A stretch of DNA of 64,000 nt, taken from assembly GCA_030532385.1 (NCBI GenBank), contig JAUNLG010000005.1, forward strand, positions 49,460 to 113,459, in the 5' to 3' direction. The notes under the pieces are model-generated. The model was given only the letters and a program-made list of their open reading frames with translations, did not search any database and was not told the DNA's origin. A program made the position numbers and the translations under genes. Source of the DNA: Anaerococcus sp. (lineage in GTDB: Bacteria > Bacillota > Clostridia > Tissierellales > Peptoniphilaceae). Positions 1 to 8,885 of this stretch are shown in pieces (within the stretch, counting starts at the first letter, position 1; each line of letters starts with the position of its first letter).

Positions 1-560
1 AAGTCATCTCCTATGGTCCTTAGGATTGGATATAGGTTATCTTGGGGATTGATAACAAAATCCTTATTTACAGCCCTATTCATGTGGATGGCAGCATTTG
101 GGATTGTTAGAAGGTCTCTGTCAATCTTAACCAGCTTTGCTATAAGATTTCCCTTATCTTCATATACCACCTTACCTGCCAAAGATAGGGTCCTATCAAG
201 CCATGTTGAATAAATCATACCTCCATATACTTCAACATTTAGCTTAAGGTAGCCCGTATCATTTATTTCAGGCTTAGACTTTAATTTAAAGGTTGGAGAT
301 TCTGTATGAGATCCTATTATATCAAAACCCTTTTCCAAATCCTCCCTAAGGTTTATAGCAATTAGGGCTGTATCATCCCTATTGATAAAATACTTGCCAT
401 AATCAGAAAGATCCCACCTACTATTCTCCTTTAATTCTTCATATCCATTTTCTTTAAGTATTTCAATTGCATTTTTGACAGCAAAATAAGAAACTGGACT
501 AGCATCAATAAAACTAATTAAATCTTTACTAAATTCTAAACTATTATTTAAACTATTCAT
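1..560 (-). CDS. M18 family aminopeptidase, N-terminal part (runs off the left edge)
   Basis: About 186 codons of a cytosolic metallo-aminopeptidase are visible; the C-terminal part lies outside the window. The translated frame shows the family's zinc-site motif GSHTESPTFKLK, then VEVYGG, WLDRTLSLAGKVV (the Asp bridging the two metals in the family) and IPNAAIHMNR. These match M18 aspartyl/leucyl aminopeptidases, which remove N-terminal residues from peptides. The start is taken as the ATG at 560-558; no clear Shine-Dalgarno precedes it, so the start is less sure than the identity. The gene is divergent from xpt, with about 150 bp between them. Confidence 0.8.
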   Translation of the reverse strand, partial: MNSLNNSLEFSKDLISFIDASPVSYFAVKNAIEILKENGYEELKENSRWDLSDYGKYFINRDDTALIAINLREDLEKGFDIIGSHTESPTFKLKSKPEINDTGYLKLNVEVYGGMIYSTWLDRTLSLAGKVVYEDKGNLIAKLVKIDRDLLTIPNAAIHMNRAVNKDFVINPQDNLYPILRTIGDD

Positions 561-648
561 AATATATATATTACCCAATATTTGTATATAATCATCGGCC
601 TTTTATTTTGATAAAAGATCCTTAGAAAACTCACTAGTCTTTACAAGC

Positions 649-676
649 TTGATAATAAAAAGATTTATATTATAAT
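649..676 (+). promoter_or_regulatory. Promoter of xpt
   Basis: TTGATA (649-654) and TATAAT (671-676) are separated by 16 bp, a near-consensus sigma-A promoter about 35 bp before the xpt start. The short leader leaves no room for a purine riboswitch downstream of it. Confidence 0.65.
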
Positions 677-713
677 AATAAAAAGCCTAATCAATTTTAC
701 AAAAGGAGTGAAC

Positions 714-1292
714 ATGAAAGAACTAGAAGAAAAAATACTCGAAGAAGGTATAGTAATCGGACCTAATATCCTAAAGGTAGATTCCTTCCTCAACCAACAA
801 ATAGATAGTGAACTTATTTTAAAAATGGGTAAGGAATTTGCCCAATATTTTAAGGATAAAAATATTGATAAGGTCCTTACTGTTGAATCATCAGGTATAG
901 CACCAGCCTTGGCTACTGCCCTAGAACTTGGGGTTAAGTGCGTATTTGCAAGAAAACAACAATCACTGACAACAGGTGAAAATGTCTACCATTCAAGTGT
1001 TTATTCTTTCACCAAACAAGTTACTAACGAGCTAATTGTTTCAAAAAACTTCCTAAAAGAAGACGAAAATGTCCTAATGATAGATGATTTCTTGGCCAAT
1101 GGACAAGCTGCCAAGGGTATGGTTGCTCTAATTAGGCAAGCAGGAGCAAACCCTGTGGGCCTTGGTATAGTAATAGAGAAGTCTTTCTCAGATGGAAGAG
1201 AAATTATAAAGGATATGGGCATAGACCTTTATTCCCTAGCTAGGATAGCAAAATTAGAAGATGGTGAGATTACCTTTGTAAAAGAAGATTAA
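714..1292 (+). CDS. xpt: Xanthine phosphoribosyltransferase
   Basis: The enzyme salvages xanthine with PRPP to XMP in the cytosol. The product is 192 aa, the usual length. It has the type I PRTase PRPP loop in MIDDFLANGQAAKG and the family N-terminus LEEKILEEG. ATG 714 is chosen because AGGAG at 704-708 sits 5 bp upstream; the in-frame GTG at 708 overlaps that Shine-Dalgarno and cannot be the start. The gene is a single transcription unit on the lagging strand, with its own promoter and a terminator at 1299-1329. In Bacillus, xpt is usually followed by the permease pbuX and preceded by a purine riboswitch. Neither is present here. Confidence 0.93.
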   Translation: MKELEEKILEEGIVIGPNILKVDSFLNQQIDSELILKMGKEFAQYFKDKNIDKVLTVESSGIAPALATALELGVKCVFARKQQSLTTGENVYHSSVYSFTKQVTNELIVSKNFLKEDENVLMIDDFLANGQAAKGMVALIRQAGANPVGLGIVIEKSFSDGREIIKDMGIDLYSLARIAKLEDGEITFVKED

Positions 1293-1298
1293 TTTAAA

Positions 1299-1329
1299 GG
1301 AGCAGGCTATTAAACCTGCTCCCTTTTTC
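1299..1329 (+). terminator. Rho-independent terminator of xpt
   Basis: GGAGCAGG (1299-1306) pairs with CCTGCTCC (1315-1322) and is followed by CTTTTTC. It sits between the convergent ends of xpt and cutC and may also slow transcription coming from cutC. Confidence 0.85.
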
Positions 1330-1337
1330 TTACTTAA

Positions 1338-2057
1338 TTATTCTAACTTATCAATGGCCTGTCTGGATCTTTCAATTAAGCTTTTATCAGCAAGTCTTAT
1401 ATCCTTATAAAGGCTGTGTCCCTTTAGGTAGTCCATCTTTGATTTAACCATACTAGATGCAGACATATGAAAAGAGTTAATATGGGCTTGCTTGTAGAAA
1501 AATCCTATATTATTAGGATCCACCCCAGATCCTACCATAATCTCAATCCTATCCCCATAAGTTTCGTTTATTTTTTTGAGTAAATCTATGCCCTCATAGG
1601 CCTTAGCCTTTTTTCCAGAAGTTAAAATCCTTACTAGCCCCATATCTATAAGGCTAGGAATCTGCTCAAATCCATCCAATGAATAGTCAAAGGCCCTGTG
1701 AAAGACTACTTTTAAAGGCTTAGCTAAGTCTACTAAAATCTTTGTCCTTCTAAGGTCAATCCTTCCATCAGGCTTAAGTATGCCTAGGACAAAACCATCT
1801 ATATCAAAGTTTTTAAAAAGCCTGATCTCTTCTTTCATAACTTCAAATTCATCATCACTATAGCAAAAATCATAGGGTCTTGGTCTAACCATGACAAATT
1901 TTTCTATATCCTTATATTTGCTTATTAGACTTACTAGACCAACAGATGGGCTAATGCCATCAAGGTCAAGACTGTTACAAATCTCTAAGCGATTAGCCCC
2001 TGCTGAAATTGCATTTTTGGCAGACTCTAATGAGTCTATACATATCTCTAAGTTCAT
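1338..2057 (-). CDS. cutC: CutC family protein (copper homeostasis / TIM-barrel)
   Basis: A 239-aa protein that fits the CutC family from end to end: MNLEICIDSLESA, AGANRLEICNSL, MVRPRPYDFCYS, FHRAFDY and ILTSGKKAKAYEG. CutC was linked to copper tolerance in E. coli, but its biochemical role is not settled. It folds as a TIM barrel with conserved Cys and His residues. AGGAG lies about 5 bp before the ATG. The gene follows the flavin reductase gene on the same strand, with a hairpin in between (2084-2114), so it is probably expressed by read-through. I see no separate promoter in the 66-bp gap. Confidence 0.88.
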   Translation of the reverse strand: MNLEICIDSLESAKNAISAGANRLEICNSLDLDGISPSVGLVSLISKYKDIEKFVMVRPRPYDFCYSDDEFEVMKEEIRLFKNFDIDGFVLGILKPDGRIDLRRTKILVDLAKPLKVVFHRAFDYSLDGFEQIPSLIDMGLVRILTSGKKAKAYEGIDLLKKINETYGDRIEIMVGSGVDPNNIGFFYKQAHINSFHMSASSMVKSKMDYLKGHSLYKDIRLADKSLIERSRQAIDKLE

Positions 2058-2083
2058 AAAACTCCTTATACTTATTCAAATAG

Positions 2084-2114
2084 AAAACTATGGAAGATCT
2101 TCTCCCATAGTTTT
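2084..2114 (-). terminator. Terminator after the flavin reductase gene
   Basis: AAAACTATGG (2084-2093) and CCATAGTTTT (2105-2114) form a near-symmetrical stem. On the minus strand the stem ends in TTTT followed by CTATTTG. It separates the reductase gene from cutC and is probably only partly effective. Confidence 0.6.
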
Positions 2115-2123
2115 AATTATATC

Positions 2124-3890
2124 TTATTTAATATTTGCTGCAGCATTTTCTCCTGCTATCCTACCAAATACAGTAATATCAGCCATAGCTACTGATCCTA
2201 GTCTATTTGATCCGTGGATTCCTCCAGTTACTTCTCCTGCTGCATAAAGACCATCAATCTTCTCTCCCTCTGTTGTCAATACTTCAGCATCTGTATTTAT
2301 TACTAGACCACCCATAGTGTGGTGCACTGCTGGAGCTGCCTTTAGCATGTAGAAAGGAGCTTTCTCTATAGTCCAACCTAGCATTCTTAGGTTAAATTCT
2401 GGATCTTCTTCATTTTTAGAATTTTCATTAAAGTTTGCTACAGTTTCTAATAAAGCATCTTTGTCTACTTCAAAATGCTCTGCTAATTCTTCTATAGTAT
2501 CTGCCTTATATAAAAGTCCTCTTTCATATAAGTCTTCAGCTTCTTCTGGATTTGAGGCCATAGTTCCTGTTTCTTCATTAGATAGATCATCCCATATTAG
2601 ATAGCCAACATGGTCAGTTTGGTCTTTGATAGCCATAGATATAGCTCTTCTTGTATCAAGTTCTTCTACAAACCTCTCACCTTCTTTGTTTACTAGAAGG
2701 GCTCCACCCACAAGTCTTGTATCGCCTACATATAAAAGTTTACCTGTTTCAATATCACATATTGGATAAAGTTGGATTTGATCCATATCAACAGTATCAG
2801 CTCCTAGGGCCTCAGCCATGATGATTCCATCTCCTGTAGCTCCTGGTGAGTTAGTTGATAGGATGTGCTCATCTATAGCATTGTCATTCTCATAGGTCAT
2901 TTGGTCATTAGCACCAAAACCACCTGTTGCAAGAACTACTGATTGAGCATTTACTATAAGATCTCCCCCATCCTTTAGGGCTTTTACTCCTACGATCTTT
3001 TCATCTTCAGCCAATAATTCTTTTACATCAGCTCCAGTTATAACTTCAATTCCCAGCTCTTCAGCCTTCGCAATGTAGTTTTTGATTAGCTCATTACCTG
3101 AATGATTTTCTGGTATGAGGGATCTTTTTACAGAATGGCCTCCAAAAAACATTAGGCTATCTTTCCAGCTTACACCTATATCATCTCTTAGCCAATAAGC
3201 AGCCTCTGTCGCCTTATCAGCAAGAACTGCTATAAGGTCCTTATTGCCGCCAGCTACTTCCACATCGCTTGCGAAAAGTTCTTTGCTATCTTCAATTCCC
3301 TCTTCTATTTGTATATCATTAGCTGGAGCTGCATACTCTCCACCAGAAATTAGGGTGTTTCCACCAAGAGATTCTAACTTCTCAAGTAAGATTACATCAG
3401 CACCAGCTTCTTTAGCAGAAACTGCAGCTGCAAAACCTGCTCCACCTCCACCGACTACTACAACGTCAGTATCGAGCTTTTGAGCCTCTTTCTTTTCATC
3501 ACTTACTTCTTTTTCATAAGTTTCTAGCTTCCTACCTGAAGCTTCGATAGCTTCTTTTACAGCTGTAAGAACAGCAGTAGATGTTTCTGTTGCTCCAGAT
3601 ACACCTTCAAGATTAACACTTTGCTTATCCTTAATCTCATTAACCATTTTTTCTGCTGCAAGATCGCCAAGACCTTCAGTTTCATTATGTACTAGGTCAA
3701 TTTCTGCTATCTTATCTCCATCAAAAGTAAGATTAGCCTTAACTTCTCCATTATGTCCCTTGCCTACTCCCTCTGCGCTTTCACTAAGGCTTTGGCTATC
3801 AGTCTCCTTATCCTCAGGACTATCCTGTGAACAAGCAGATAAAACCAGGCCTAAACTTAGAATCATCGCAAGTAACTTAGATTTTTTCAT
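2124..3890 (-). CDS. Lipoprotein flavin reductase with FMN-binding domain (fumarate/urocanate reductase-like)
   Basis: 588 aa. A lipoprotein signal ends in LSAC (Cys20), so the enzyme should sit outside the membrane. Residues about 43-118 form an FMN_bind domain with SGATET at 98-103; the Thr of SGAT carries covalent FMN in related proteins. From residue 141 a FAD_binding_2 domain follows (VVVVGGGGAGFAAA). The C-terminal part has HHTMGGL and GEVTGGIHGSNRLGSVA, typical of soluble fumarate reductases and their urocanate or cinnamate relatives. The family reduces an unsaturated carboxylate as an electron sink in anaerobic respiration. The substrate cannot be read from sequence. GGAGGA precedes the ATG, and a promoter with an overlapping palindrome lies at 3919-3949. 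Confidence 0.88.
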   Translation of the reverse strand: MKKSKLLAMILSLGLVLSACSQDSPEDKETDSQSLSESAEGVGKGHNGEVKANLTFDGDKIAEIDLVHNETEGLGDLAAEKMVNEIKDKQSVNLEGVSGATETSTAVLTAVKEAIEASGRKLETYEKEVSDEKKEAQKLDTDVVVVGGGGAGFAAAVSAKEAGADVILLEKLESLGGNTLISGGEYAAPANDIQIEEGIEDSKELFASDVEVAGGNKDLIAVLADKATEAAYWLRDDIGVSWKDSLMFFGGHSVKRSLIPENHSGNELIKNYIAKAEELGIEVITGADVKELLAEDEKIVGVKALKDGGDLIVNAQSVVLATGGFGANDQMTYENDNAIDEHILSTNSPGATGDGIIMAEALGADTVDMDQIQLYPICDIETGKLLYVGDTRLVGGALLVNKEGERFVEELDTRRAISMAIKDQTDHVGYLIWDDLSNEETGTMASNPEEAEDLYERGLLYKADTIEELAEHFEVDKDALLETVANFNENSKNEEDPEFNLRMLGWTIEKAPFYMLKAAPAVHHTMGGLVINTDAEVLTTEGEKIDGLYAAGEVTGGIHGSNRLGSVAMADITVFGRIAGENAAANIK

Positions 3891-3918
3891 ATCTTCCTCC
3901 TAATTTGTATATGATATG

Positions 3919-3949
3919 ATTTTATCAAAGATTTTCACTTGCCGCAAGT
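3919..3949 (-). promoter_or_regulatory. Promoter of the flavin reductase with overlapping 13-bp palindrome
   Basis: On the minus strand, TTGCGG (3947-3942), a 17-bp spacer and TAAAAT (3924-3919) form a plausible sigma-A promoter. ACTTGCCGCAAGT (3937-3949, plus strand) is a perfect 6-1-6 inverted repeat covering the -35 box, which is where a repressor would act. The regulator is unknown. Confidence 0.5.
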
Positions 3950-4040
3950 CCTTAGATTAATATATTAACCAAGCAGGAAAGATAAAAAGTTTTTGCCAAT
4001 AAACTTATAAAATCAATGTCTCTCTTTAAGGTTATTATTA

Positions 4041-4066
4041 AAAAAAGCAAGCTTTTGGCTTGCTTT
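4041..4066 (-). terminator. Terminator of the tig-clpP-clpX-lon-engB block
   Basis: AAAGCAAGC (4044-4052) pairs with GCTTGCTTT (4058-4066) around a 5-nt loop. On the minus strand it is followed by TTTTAATAAT. The stem includes the engB stop codon. Confidence 0.85.
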
Positions 4067-4652
4067 AATTTTCTAAGATAACTTGGATTTGCTCTTCTAA
4101 GACATCTTTATTATGTTTACTTAAAGATGAGTAGGCAAAAATTAGTCCTTCATCTTCTATTTCTAACTTATCTTTGATTGCCTTAATATGCTTATGAACT
4201 TGACCTTTCTTGATTTTATCAAACTTTGTTGCTATCACAAAGCCTATAAAGCCAGATGATCTTATCCAGTCATACATTTGCTTATCAAGGGTTGTTGGTT
4301 CATGTCTTATATCTACTAGGAGAAAGACTTCTTTTAGGTCTTCTCTTTCATTTAGGTAGGTATTTATTAAATGGTTCCATTTTTCTTTTTCTTTTTTATC
4401 AACCTTAGCATAACCATAGCCTGGAAGGTCAACGAGCCTAAATTTATCGTTGATCCTATAAAAATTTATGGTCCTTGTTTTTCCTGGCTTAGATGAGGTT
4501 TTTGCTAGGGCTTTTCTATTTAAAAATGAGTTGATGAAGGAGGATTTTCCTACATTTGACCTACCTACAAAGGCTATCTCATCCATAAATTGTTTGGGCC
4601 ATTGGTCTTTGAAGCCTGCTACTTGCTCTAATTCTATCTTTTTTATTTTCAT
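4065..4652 (-). CDS. engB: Ribosome biogenesis GTP-binding protein YihA/YsxC (EngB)
   Basis: A 195-aa TRAFAC GTPase needed for assembly of the large ribosomal subunit. The G1 motif GRSNVGKS is at residues 30-37, followed by GKTRTINFY (G2), DLPGYGYAK (G3) and TKFDK (G4), the standard set for the family. Its start overlaps the lon stop as ATGA (4649-4652), so translation is probably coupled. lon-engB is the conserved Firmicutes order. A strong terminator closes the operon. Confidence 0.95.
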   Translation of the reverse strand: MKIKKIELEQVAGFKDQWPKQFMDEIAFVGRSNVGKSSFINSFLNRKALAKTSSKPGKTRTINFYRINDKFRLVDLPGYGYAKVDKKEKEKWNHLINTYLNEREDLKEVFLLVDIRHEPTTLDKQMYDWIRSSGFIGFVIATKFDKIKKGQVHKHIKAIKDKLEIEDEGLIFAYSSLSKHNKDVLEEQIQVILEN

Positions 4653-6982
4653 ATTAGGGCCTCTTTTAAAACTTCATCTACCTTTGATACTGGAATGAAG
4701 TTGATTTTATCTCTAATTTCCTTAGAAATCTCGTAGGTGTCTCTTAGGTTATCTTTTGGGATTATTACATTTCTTATTCCATAAGAGTAGGCTGCTAGGG
4801 CTTTTTCCTTTAGTCCTCCTATTGCTAGGACATTACCTCTTATGGTTACTTCTCCTGTCATGGCTATATCACTTCTAACTTTTCTCTTGCTTAGGGCTGA
4901 TACCATGGCTGTTGTGATTGTTATGCCTGCGGATGGACCATCTTTTGGAGTTGCTCCTTCTGGGAAGTGGACATGGATGTCTTTATTTTCATAAAATTTG
5001 CCTCTTATGCCAAGCTTACTTGCATTTGACCTTATATAGACAAGGGCTGCCTGACCACTTTCTTTCATAACATCTCCTAAGGAGCCTGTAAATTCTACAC
5101 TACCCTTACCTTCCATTACTGAGGCTTCTACTGTTAGCATAACCCCACCAACAGAAGTCCAAGCTAGTCCCTTTACAAGCCCTACTTGATCTTCTCTTTC
5201 TATATTATCATCTAAAAATCTAATTCTTCCTAGGTATTTTTCGTAATTATTTTTGCTTACCCTAACCTTATCCTTTCCCTCAAGGATTTCTTTTACAGCT
5301 CTTCTACAAATTTTTCCAATGAGTCTTTCAAGTTCTCTTACTCCAGCTTCCCTGGTATAATTTTTGATTATTATTTCAAGGACAGAGTCTGATATACTTA
5401 GCTCATCTTCTTTTAGACCATTATTTTCCATCTCTTTTTTGATTAGGTACTTATTGGCAATTGATAGTTTTTCGCTTATTGTATAGCCTGATATTTCAAT
5501 TACTTCTAATCTATCGTAGAGGGCATCTGGGATTTCGTTGGCATCATTGGCTGTTGTTATGAAAAATACATCTGATAAGTCAAAGGGAATATCTAGGTAG
5601 CGGTCTATAAACTTATCATTTTGCTCAGGATCTAATAATTCCAAGAGGGCACTTGATGGATCTCCCCTAAAGTCTGATCCTAATTTATCAAGCTCATCTA
5701 GGAGAAAGACTGGATTTTTGACATTTATTCTTGCCATATTGGTTAAAACTCTACCAGCCATGGCCCCGACATAGGTCCTTCTATGGCCTCTTATTTCTGA
5801 TTCATCTGTTACTCCACCCAATCTCATGCTTACAAACTTTCTATCTAAGGCTCTAGCTATGGATTTTGCTATTGATGTTTTTCCAACTCCTGGAGGGCCT
5901 ACTAGGCAGATTACAGATCCCTTGGCGTCTTTTTTCTTAGCCCTTACTGCTATTGATTCTAGTATTCTTTCTTTGACATCACTTAGGCCAAAGTGGTCTT
6001 CATCTAGGATTTTTGAGGCCTTTTTTATGTCAATCTCATCCTTACTCCTCTTATTCCAAGGAAGAGATATTACAAAGTCAAGGTAGGCGGCAAGCACTCC
6101 ATAGTCAGGGCTCATTTCAGGAATTGATTCTAATCTATCTATGTCTTTTTCTAAGGACTTTAGACTTTCCTTATCAAGCTTAAGTTTTTTGATTTCTTTC
6201 CTATATGAATCTCTTTCATTATCAGCATGACCGTTATTTTCATTTATCTCTTTTTTTAATACTTCCATCTTCTCTCTTAGGTAGTATTCTTTTTGAGACT
6301 TATTTATATTTTCACTAACTTGTTTTTCTATCTCCATAGATAGGTTTTTAAGGTCTATTTCTTTCCTTAAGATCTCTACTAAAACGAGCATCCTCTCTTT
6401 GGTATCTATGGTAGATAAGAGCCTATAGTATTCCTTTGGAGCAAGCTCTAGGTGGAAGGTTATTACATCAACAAGCCTGTGGAAGTTTTCAATTTCCACA
6501 AGAGAGTAGGCTATCTCTTCTAGGTTGTCATTATTGCTTATTGATATATATTCCTTAAAGTCACTTATGAGGATCTTTTTTAGGCCTATGAGGTCTTTCC
6601 TATCCTTTTCAAGTTCTTCTTGGTATATAAACTCTTCAAGTTCCGCCTTCAAGAACCCATCTCCTACATTTACCTTAAGGCGTTTTCCTAAGCCTATGGG
6701 GTCCAGGAAGACTCTCAAATTTCCACTTGGTAGGTTGAAGACTTCTTTTACACTAGCTATTATTCCAAATTCATACAAGTCCTCTTCTTTAGGATTATCT
6801 TCAAATAGGTCTTTTTGATTTACCAAAAACAAGTTAGTATTTCTAAGCCTGGCATCTTCTACAGCATTTTTTGAAATAGATCTTTTTGAGTCAAAGCTTA
6901 AAAGAGTGCTAGGCATGGGCCAATAACCCCTTAGGGGAATTAGTGGATACTCATCCTTTTTTATCTTATAAATTTCTGTCAT
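4649..6982 (-). CDS. lon: ATP-dependent protease Lon (LonA)
   Basis: 777 aa, the normal LonA length. It has an N-terminal substrate-binding LON domain (about 10-210) and a coiled coil (about 215-290). The AAA+ module carries Walker A GPPGVGKT (362-369) and Walker B VFLLDELDKL. The C-terminal serine protease domain has catalytic Ser684 (KDGPSAG) and Lys727 (GGLKEKALAA). Lon degrades misfolded and regulatory proteins in the cytosol. GAGG lies upstream of the ATG. A hairpin with a T tract separates it from clpX, so lon-engB may be partly independent of the upstream genes. No HrcA or CtsR operator is seen. Confidence 0.97.
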   Translation of the reverse strand: MTEIYKIKKDEYPLIPLRGYWPMPSTLLSFDSKRSISKNAVEDARLRNTNLFLVNQKDLFEDNPKEEDLYEFGIIASVKEVFNLPSGNLRVFLDPIGLGKRLKVNVGDGFLKAELEEFIYQEELEKDRKDLIGLKKILISDFKEYISISNNDNLEEIAYSLVEIENFHRLVDVITFHLELAPKEYYRLLSTIDTKERMLVLVEILRKEIDLKNLSMEIEKQVSENINKSQKEYYLREKMEVLKKEINENNGHADNERDSYRKEIKKLKLDKESLKSLEKDIDRLESIPEMSPDYGVLAAYLDFVISLPWNKRSKDEIDIKKASKILDEDHFGLSDVKERILESIAVRAKKKDAKGSVICLVGPPGVGKTSIAKSIARALDRKFVSMRLGGVTDESEIRGHRRTYVGAMAGRVLTNMARINVKNPVFLLDELDKLGSDFRGDPSSALLELLDPEQNDKFIDRYLDIPFDLSDVFFITTANDANEIPDALYDRLEVIEISGYTISEKLSIANKYLIKKEMENNGLKEDELSISDSVLEIIIKNYTREAGVRELERLIGKICRRAVKEILEGKDKVRVSKNNYEKYLGRIRFLDDNIEREDQVGLVKGLAWTSVGGVMLTVEASVMEGKGSVEFTGSLGDVMKESGQAALVYIRSNASKLGIRGKFYENKDIHVHFPEGATPKDGPSAGITITTAMVSALSKRKVRSDIAMTGEVTIRGNVLAIGGLKEKALAAYSYGIRNVIIPKDNLRDTYEISKEIRDKINFIPVSKVDEVLKEALI

Positions 6983-6994
6983 CTTTACCTCGCT

Positions 6995-7033
6995 AAAAAA
7001 AGGACTTTAAACCACTTGCCTAGCTTAAGTCCC
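6995..7033 (-). terminator. Hairpin terminator or attenuator between clpX and lon
   Basis: AAGTCC (7027-7032) and GGACTT (7002-7007) form the stem. On the minus strand seven T residues follow. It lies in the 59-bp gap between clpX and lon and would uncouple their expression. Confidence 0.65.
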
Positions 7034-7041
7034 TTTCTTTC

Positions 7042-8256
7042 TTATTTTTTCTTATAGATTAGTTTTGACTTATCCCTTATAGATTCTTCTGTTACTATAA
7101 CCTCTTCTAGGTCATCTATAGATGGAATCTCATACATTAAGTCTAATAAGAGATCTTCCATTATAGTCCTTAGGCCCCTGGCTCCTGTGTTTTGCTTAAA
7201 AGATTTTTCAGCAATTTCCCTTAGGGCGCCATCCTCAAAGCTTAGCTTTACTCCATCAAGTTCAAAGAGCTTCTGGTATTGGTTGATAAAGGAGTTTTTT
7301 GGCTCCTTTAAAATCTTAACTAAGGAATCTACATCCAAGGCCTCAAGGCTTACAACTATTGGGACCCTACCTATAAATTCTGGTATAAGTCCATATTTTA
7401 GTAAGTCTTCTGTATTTACATTCTTTAGACTTGCCTTAGATTTCTTTGATACATCTGCTCCAAATCCGATTACCTTCTCTGACATTCTAGAATTGATTAT
7501 ATCTTCAATCCCGTCAAAGGCCCCACCTAGGATAAAGAGAATATTTGTTGTGTCAACATGGATATACTCTTGGCTTGGATGCTTTCTTCCTCCTTGAGGT
7601 GGTACATTCGCTTCAGTTCCCTCTATTAGCTTTAGGAGGGCTTGTTGGACACCCTCCCCACTTACATCTCTTGTTATAGAAGGATTTTCAGATTTTCTTG
7701 TAATTTTATCTATCTCATCGACATAAATAATACCACGCTCTGCTAGGTCTATATCATAATCAGCAGCTTGAACGAGCTTTAGTATTATATTTTCGACATC
7801 TTCTCCAACATATCCTGCCTCAGTAAGGCTTGTAGCATCTGCTATGGCAAATGGCACATTTAGCTTACGAGCAAGGGTTTGGGCTAGAAGTGTCTTACCA
7901 GAACCAGTTGGTCCAAGCATTAAGATATTAGATTTTTGAAGTTCTACATCAGGATCATCATCATTGGCCATTATTCTCTTGTAGTGATTATATACTGCAA
8001 CAGAAAGAGTCTTTTTTGCATCTTCTTGTCCTATAACATAAGAATCTAGGAAGGCTTTGATTTCTTTTGGCTTTGATAGGTCAAAGTCATAGTCAAAGTT
8101 ATTTGCGAACCTTTCCTCTTGATGGATTATATCATAGCAAAGGTCAACGCATTCATTGCAAATATAGGCCTCAGGCCCTGCTATCATTCGCTTAACCTGA
8201 GAGCTTTTTTTACCACAAAAGGAACATCTTGCCTCTTTTTCTTCTAAATCTGCCAT
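7042..8256 (-). CDS. clpX: ATP-dependent Clp protease ATP-binding subunit ClpX
   Basis: 404 aa. The N-terminal zinc-binding domain has four cysteines (11, 14, 33, 36). The AAA+ domain has Walker A GPTGSGKT (115-122), Walker [11 protein letters not shown] and the pore motif GYVGEDVE. The loop that docks on ClpP is present as IGFGAD. ClpX unfolds tagged proteins and feeds them to ClpP. The gene starts 6 bp after the clpP stop, so the two are co-translated. TAGGA precedes the ATG. Confidence 0.97.
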   Translation of the reverse strand: MADLEEKEARCSFCGKKSSQVKRMIAGPEAYICNECVDLCYDIIHQEERFANNFDYDFDLSKPKEIKAFLDSYVIGQEDAKKTLSVAVYNHYKRIMANDDDPDVELQKSNILMLGPTGSGKTLLAQTLARKLNVPFAIADATSLTEAGYVGEDVENIILKLVQAADYDIDLAERGIIYVDEIDKITRKSENPSITRDVSGEGVQQALLKLIEGTEANVPPQGGRKHPSQEYIHVDTTNILFILGGAFDGIEDIINSRMSEKVIGFGADVSKKSKASLKNVNTEDLLKYGLIPEFIGRVPIVVSLEALDVDSLVKILKEPKNSFINQYQKLFELDGVKLSFEDGALREIAEKSFKQNTGARGLRTIMEDLLLDLMYEIPSIDDLEEVIVTEESIRDKSKLIYKKK

Positions 8257-8262
8257 TTTTTC

Positions 8263-8856
8263 CTACTTACTTTCAATTACTTTATCAATTAGTCCATACT
8301 CTAGGGCTTCTTGAGCACTCATAGAGAAGTCTCTGTCTGTATCTTTTACTATCTTTTCTATAGGTTGACCTGTATTATCAGCAAGGATTTTATTTAGCCT
8401 ATCCTTAATCTTTATGATTTGCTCAGCTTGGATTACTATATCACTTGCTTGTCCTTGGGCCCCACCTGAAGGTTGGTGGATCATAATGTTTGAACTAGGT
8501 AGGGAGTATCTTTTTCCCTTAGCTCCTGCAGATAGTAAGACTGCAGCCATGGATGCAGCCTGTCCTATAACTATTGTAGATACATCTGGTTTTATATAAT
8601 TCATAGTATCATAGATGGCAAGACCGCTTGTAACTACTCCACCTGGTGAATTTATATAAAATTGAATATCCTTATCAGGGTCTTCACTTTCTAGGAATAA
8701 TAGTTGGGCAATTATTATATCAGATATTTCATCACGTACTTCACCTGATAGAAAGATAATCCTATCTTTTAATAACCTTGAGTATATATCATAGGCTCTC
8801 TCGCCCCTATTAGTTTGTTCAACTACTGTTGGTACTAAATAATTTTTAGCGTTCAT
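8263..8856 (-). CDS. clpP: ATP-dependent Clp protease proteolytic subunit ClpP
   Basis: 197 aa, standard length. The catalytic Ser102 lies in GQAASMAA and His127 in IMIHQPSGG; the triad Asp falls in the C-terminal DTDRDF segment. It forms the tetradecameric chamber of ClpXP. It lies between tig and clpX, an order shared by many Firmicutes. No CtsR-type direct repeat precedes it. Transcription probably comes from the promoter upstream of tig. Confidence 0.97.
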   Translation of the reverse strand: MNAKNYLVPTVVEQTNRGERAYDIYSRLLKDRIIFLSGEVRDEISDIIIAQLLFLESEDPDKDIQFYINSPGGVVTSGLAIYDTMNYIKPDVSTIVIGQAASMAAVLLSAGAKGKRYSLPSSNIMIHQPSGGAQGQASDIVIQAEQIIKIKDRLNKILADNTGQPIEKIVKDTDRDFSMSAQEALEYGLIDKVIESK

Positions 8857-8885
8857 AAAATCTCCTTCTAGTCTATTTTAGGAGT

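Noticed and set aside
561-713. Purine riboswitch before xpt
   Set aside because: A TATAATC-like start occurs near 587, but the ATATGG and GTTTCTACC blocks are missing and the xpt promoter lies downstream, leaving a leader of about 30 nt.
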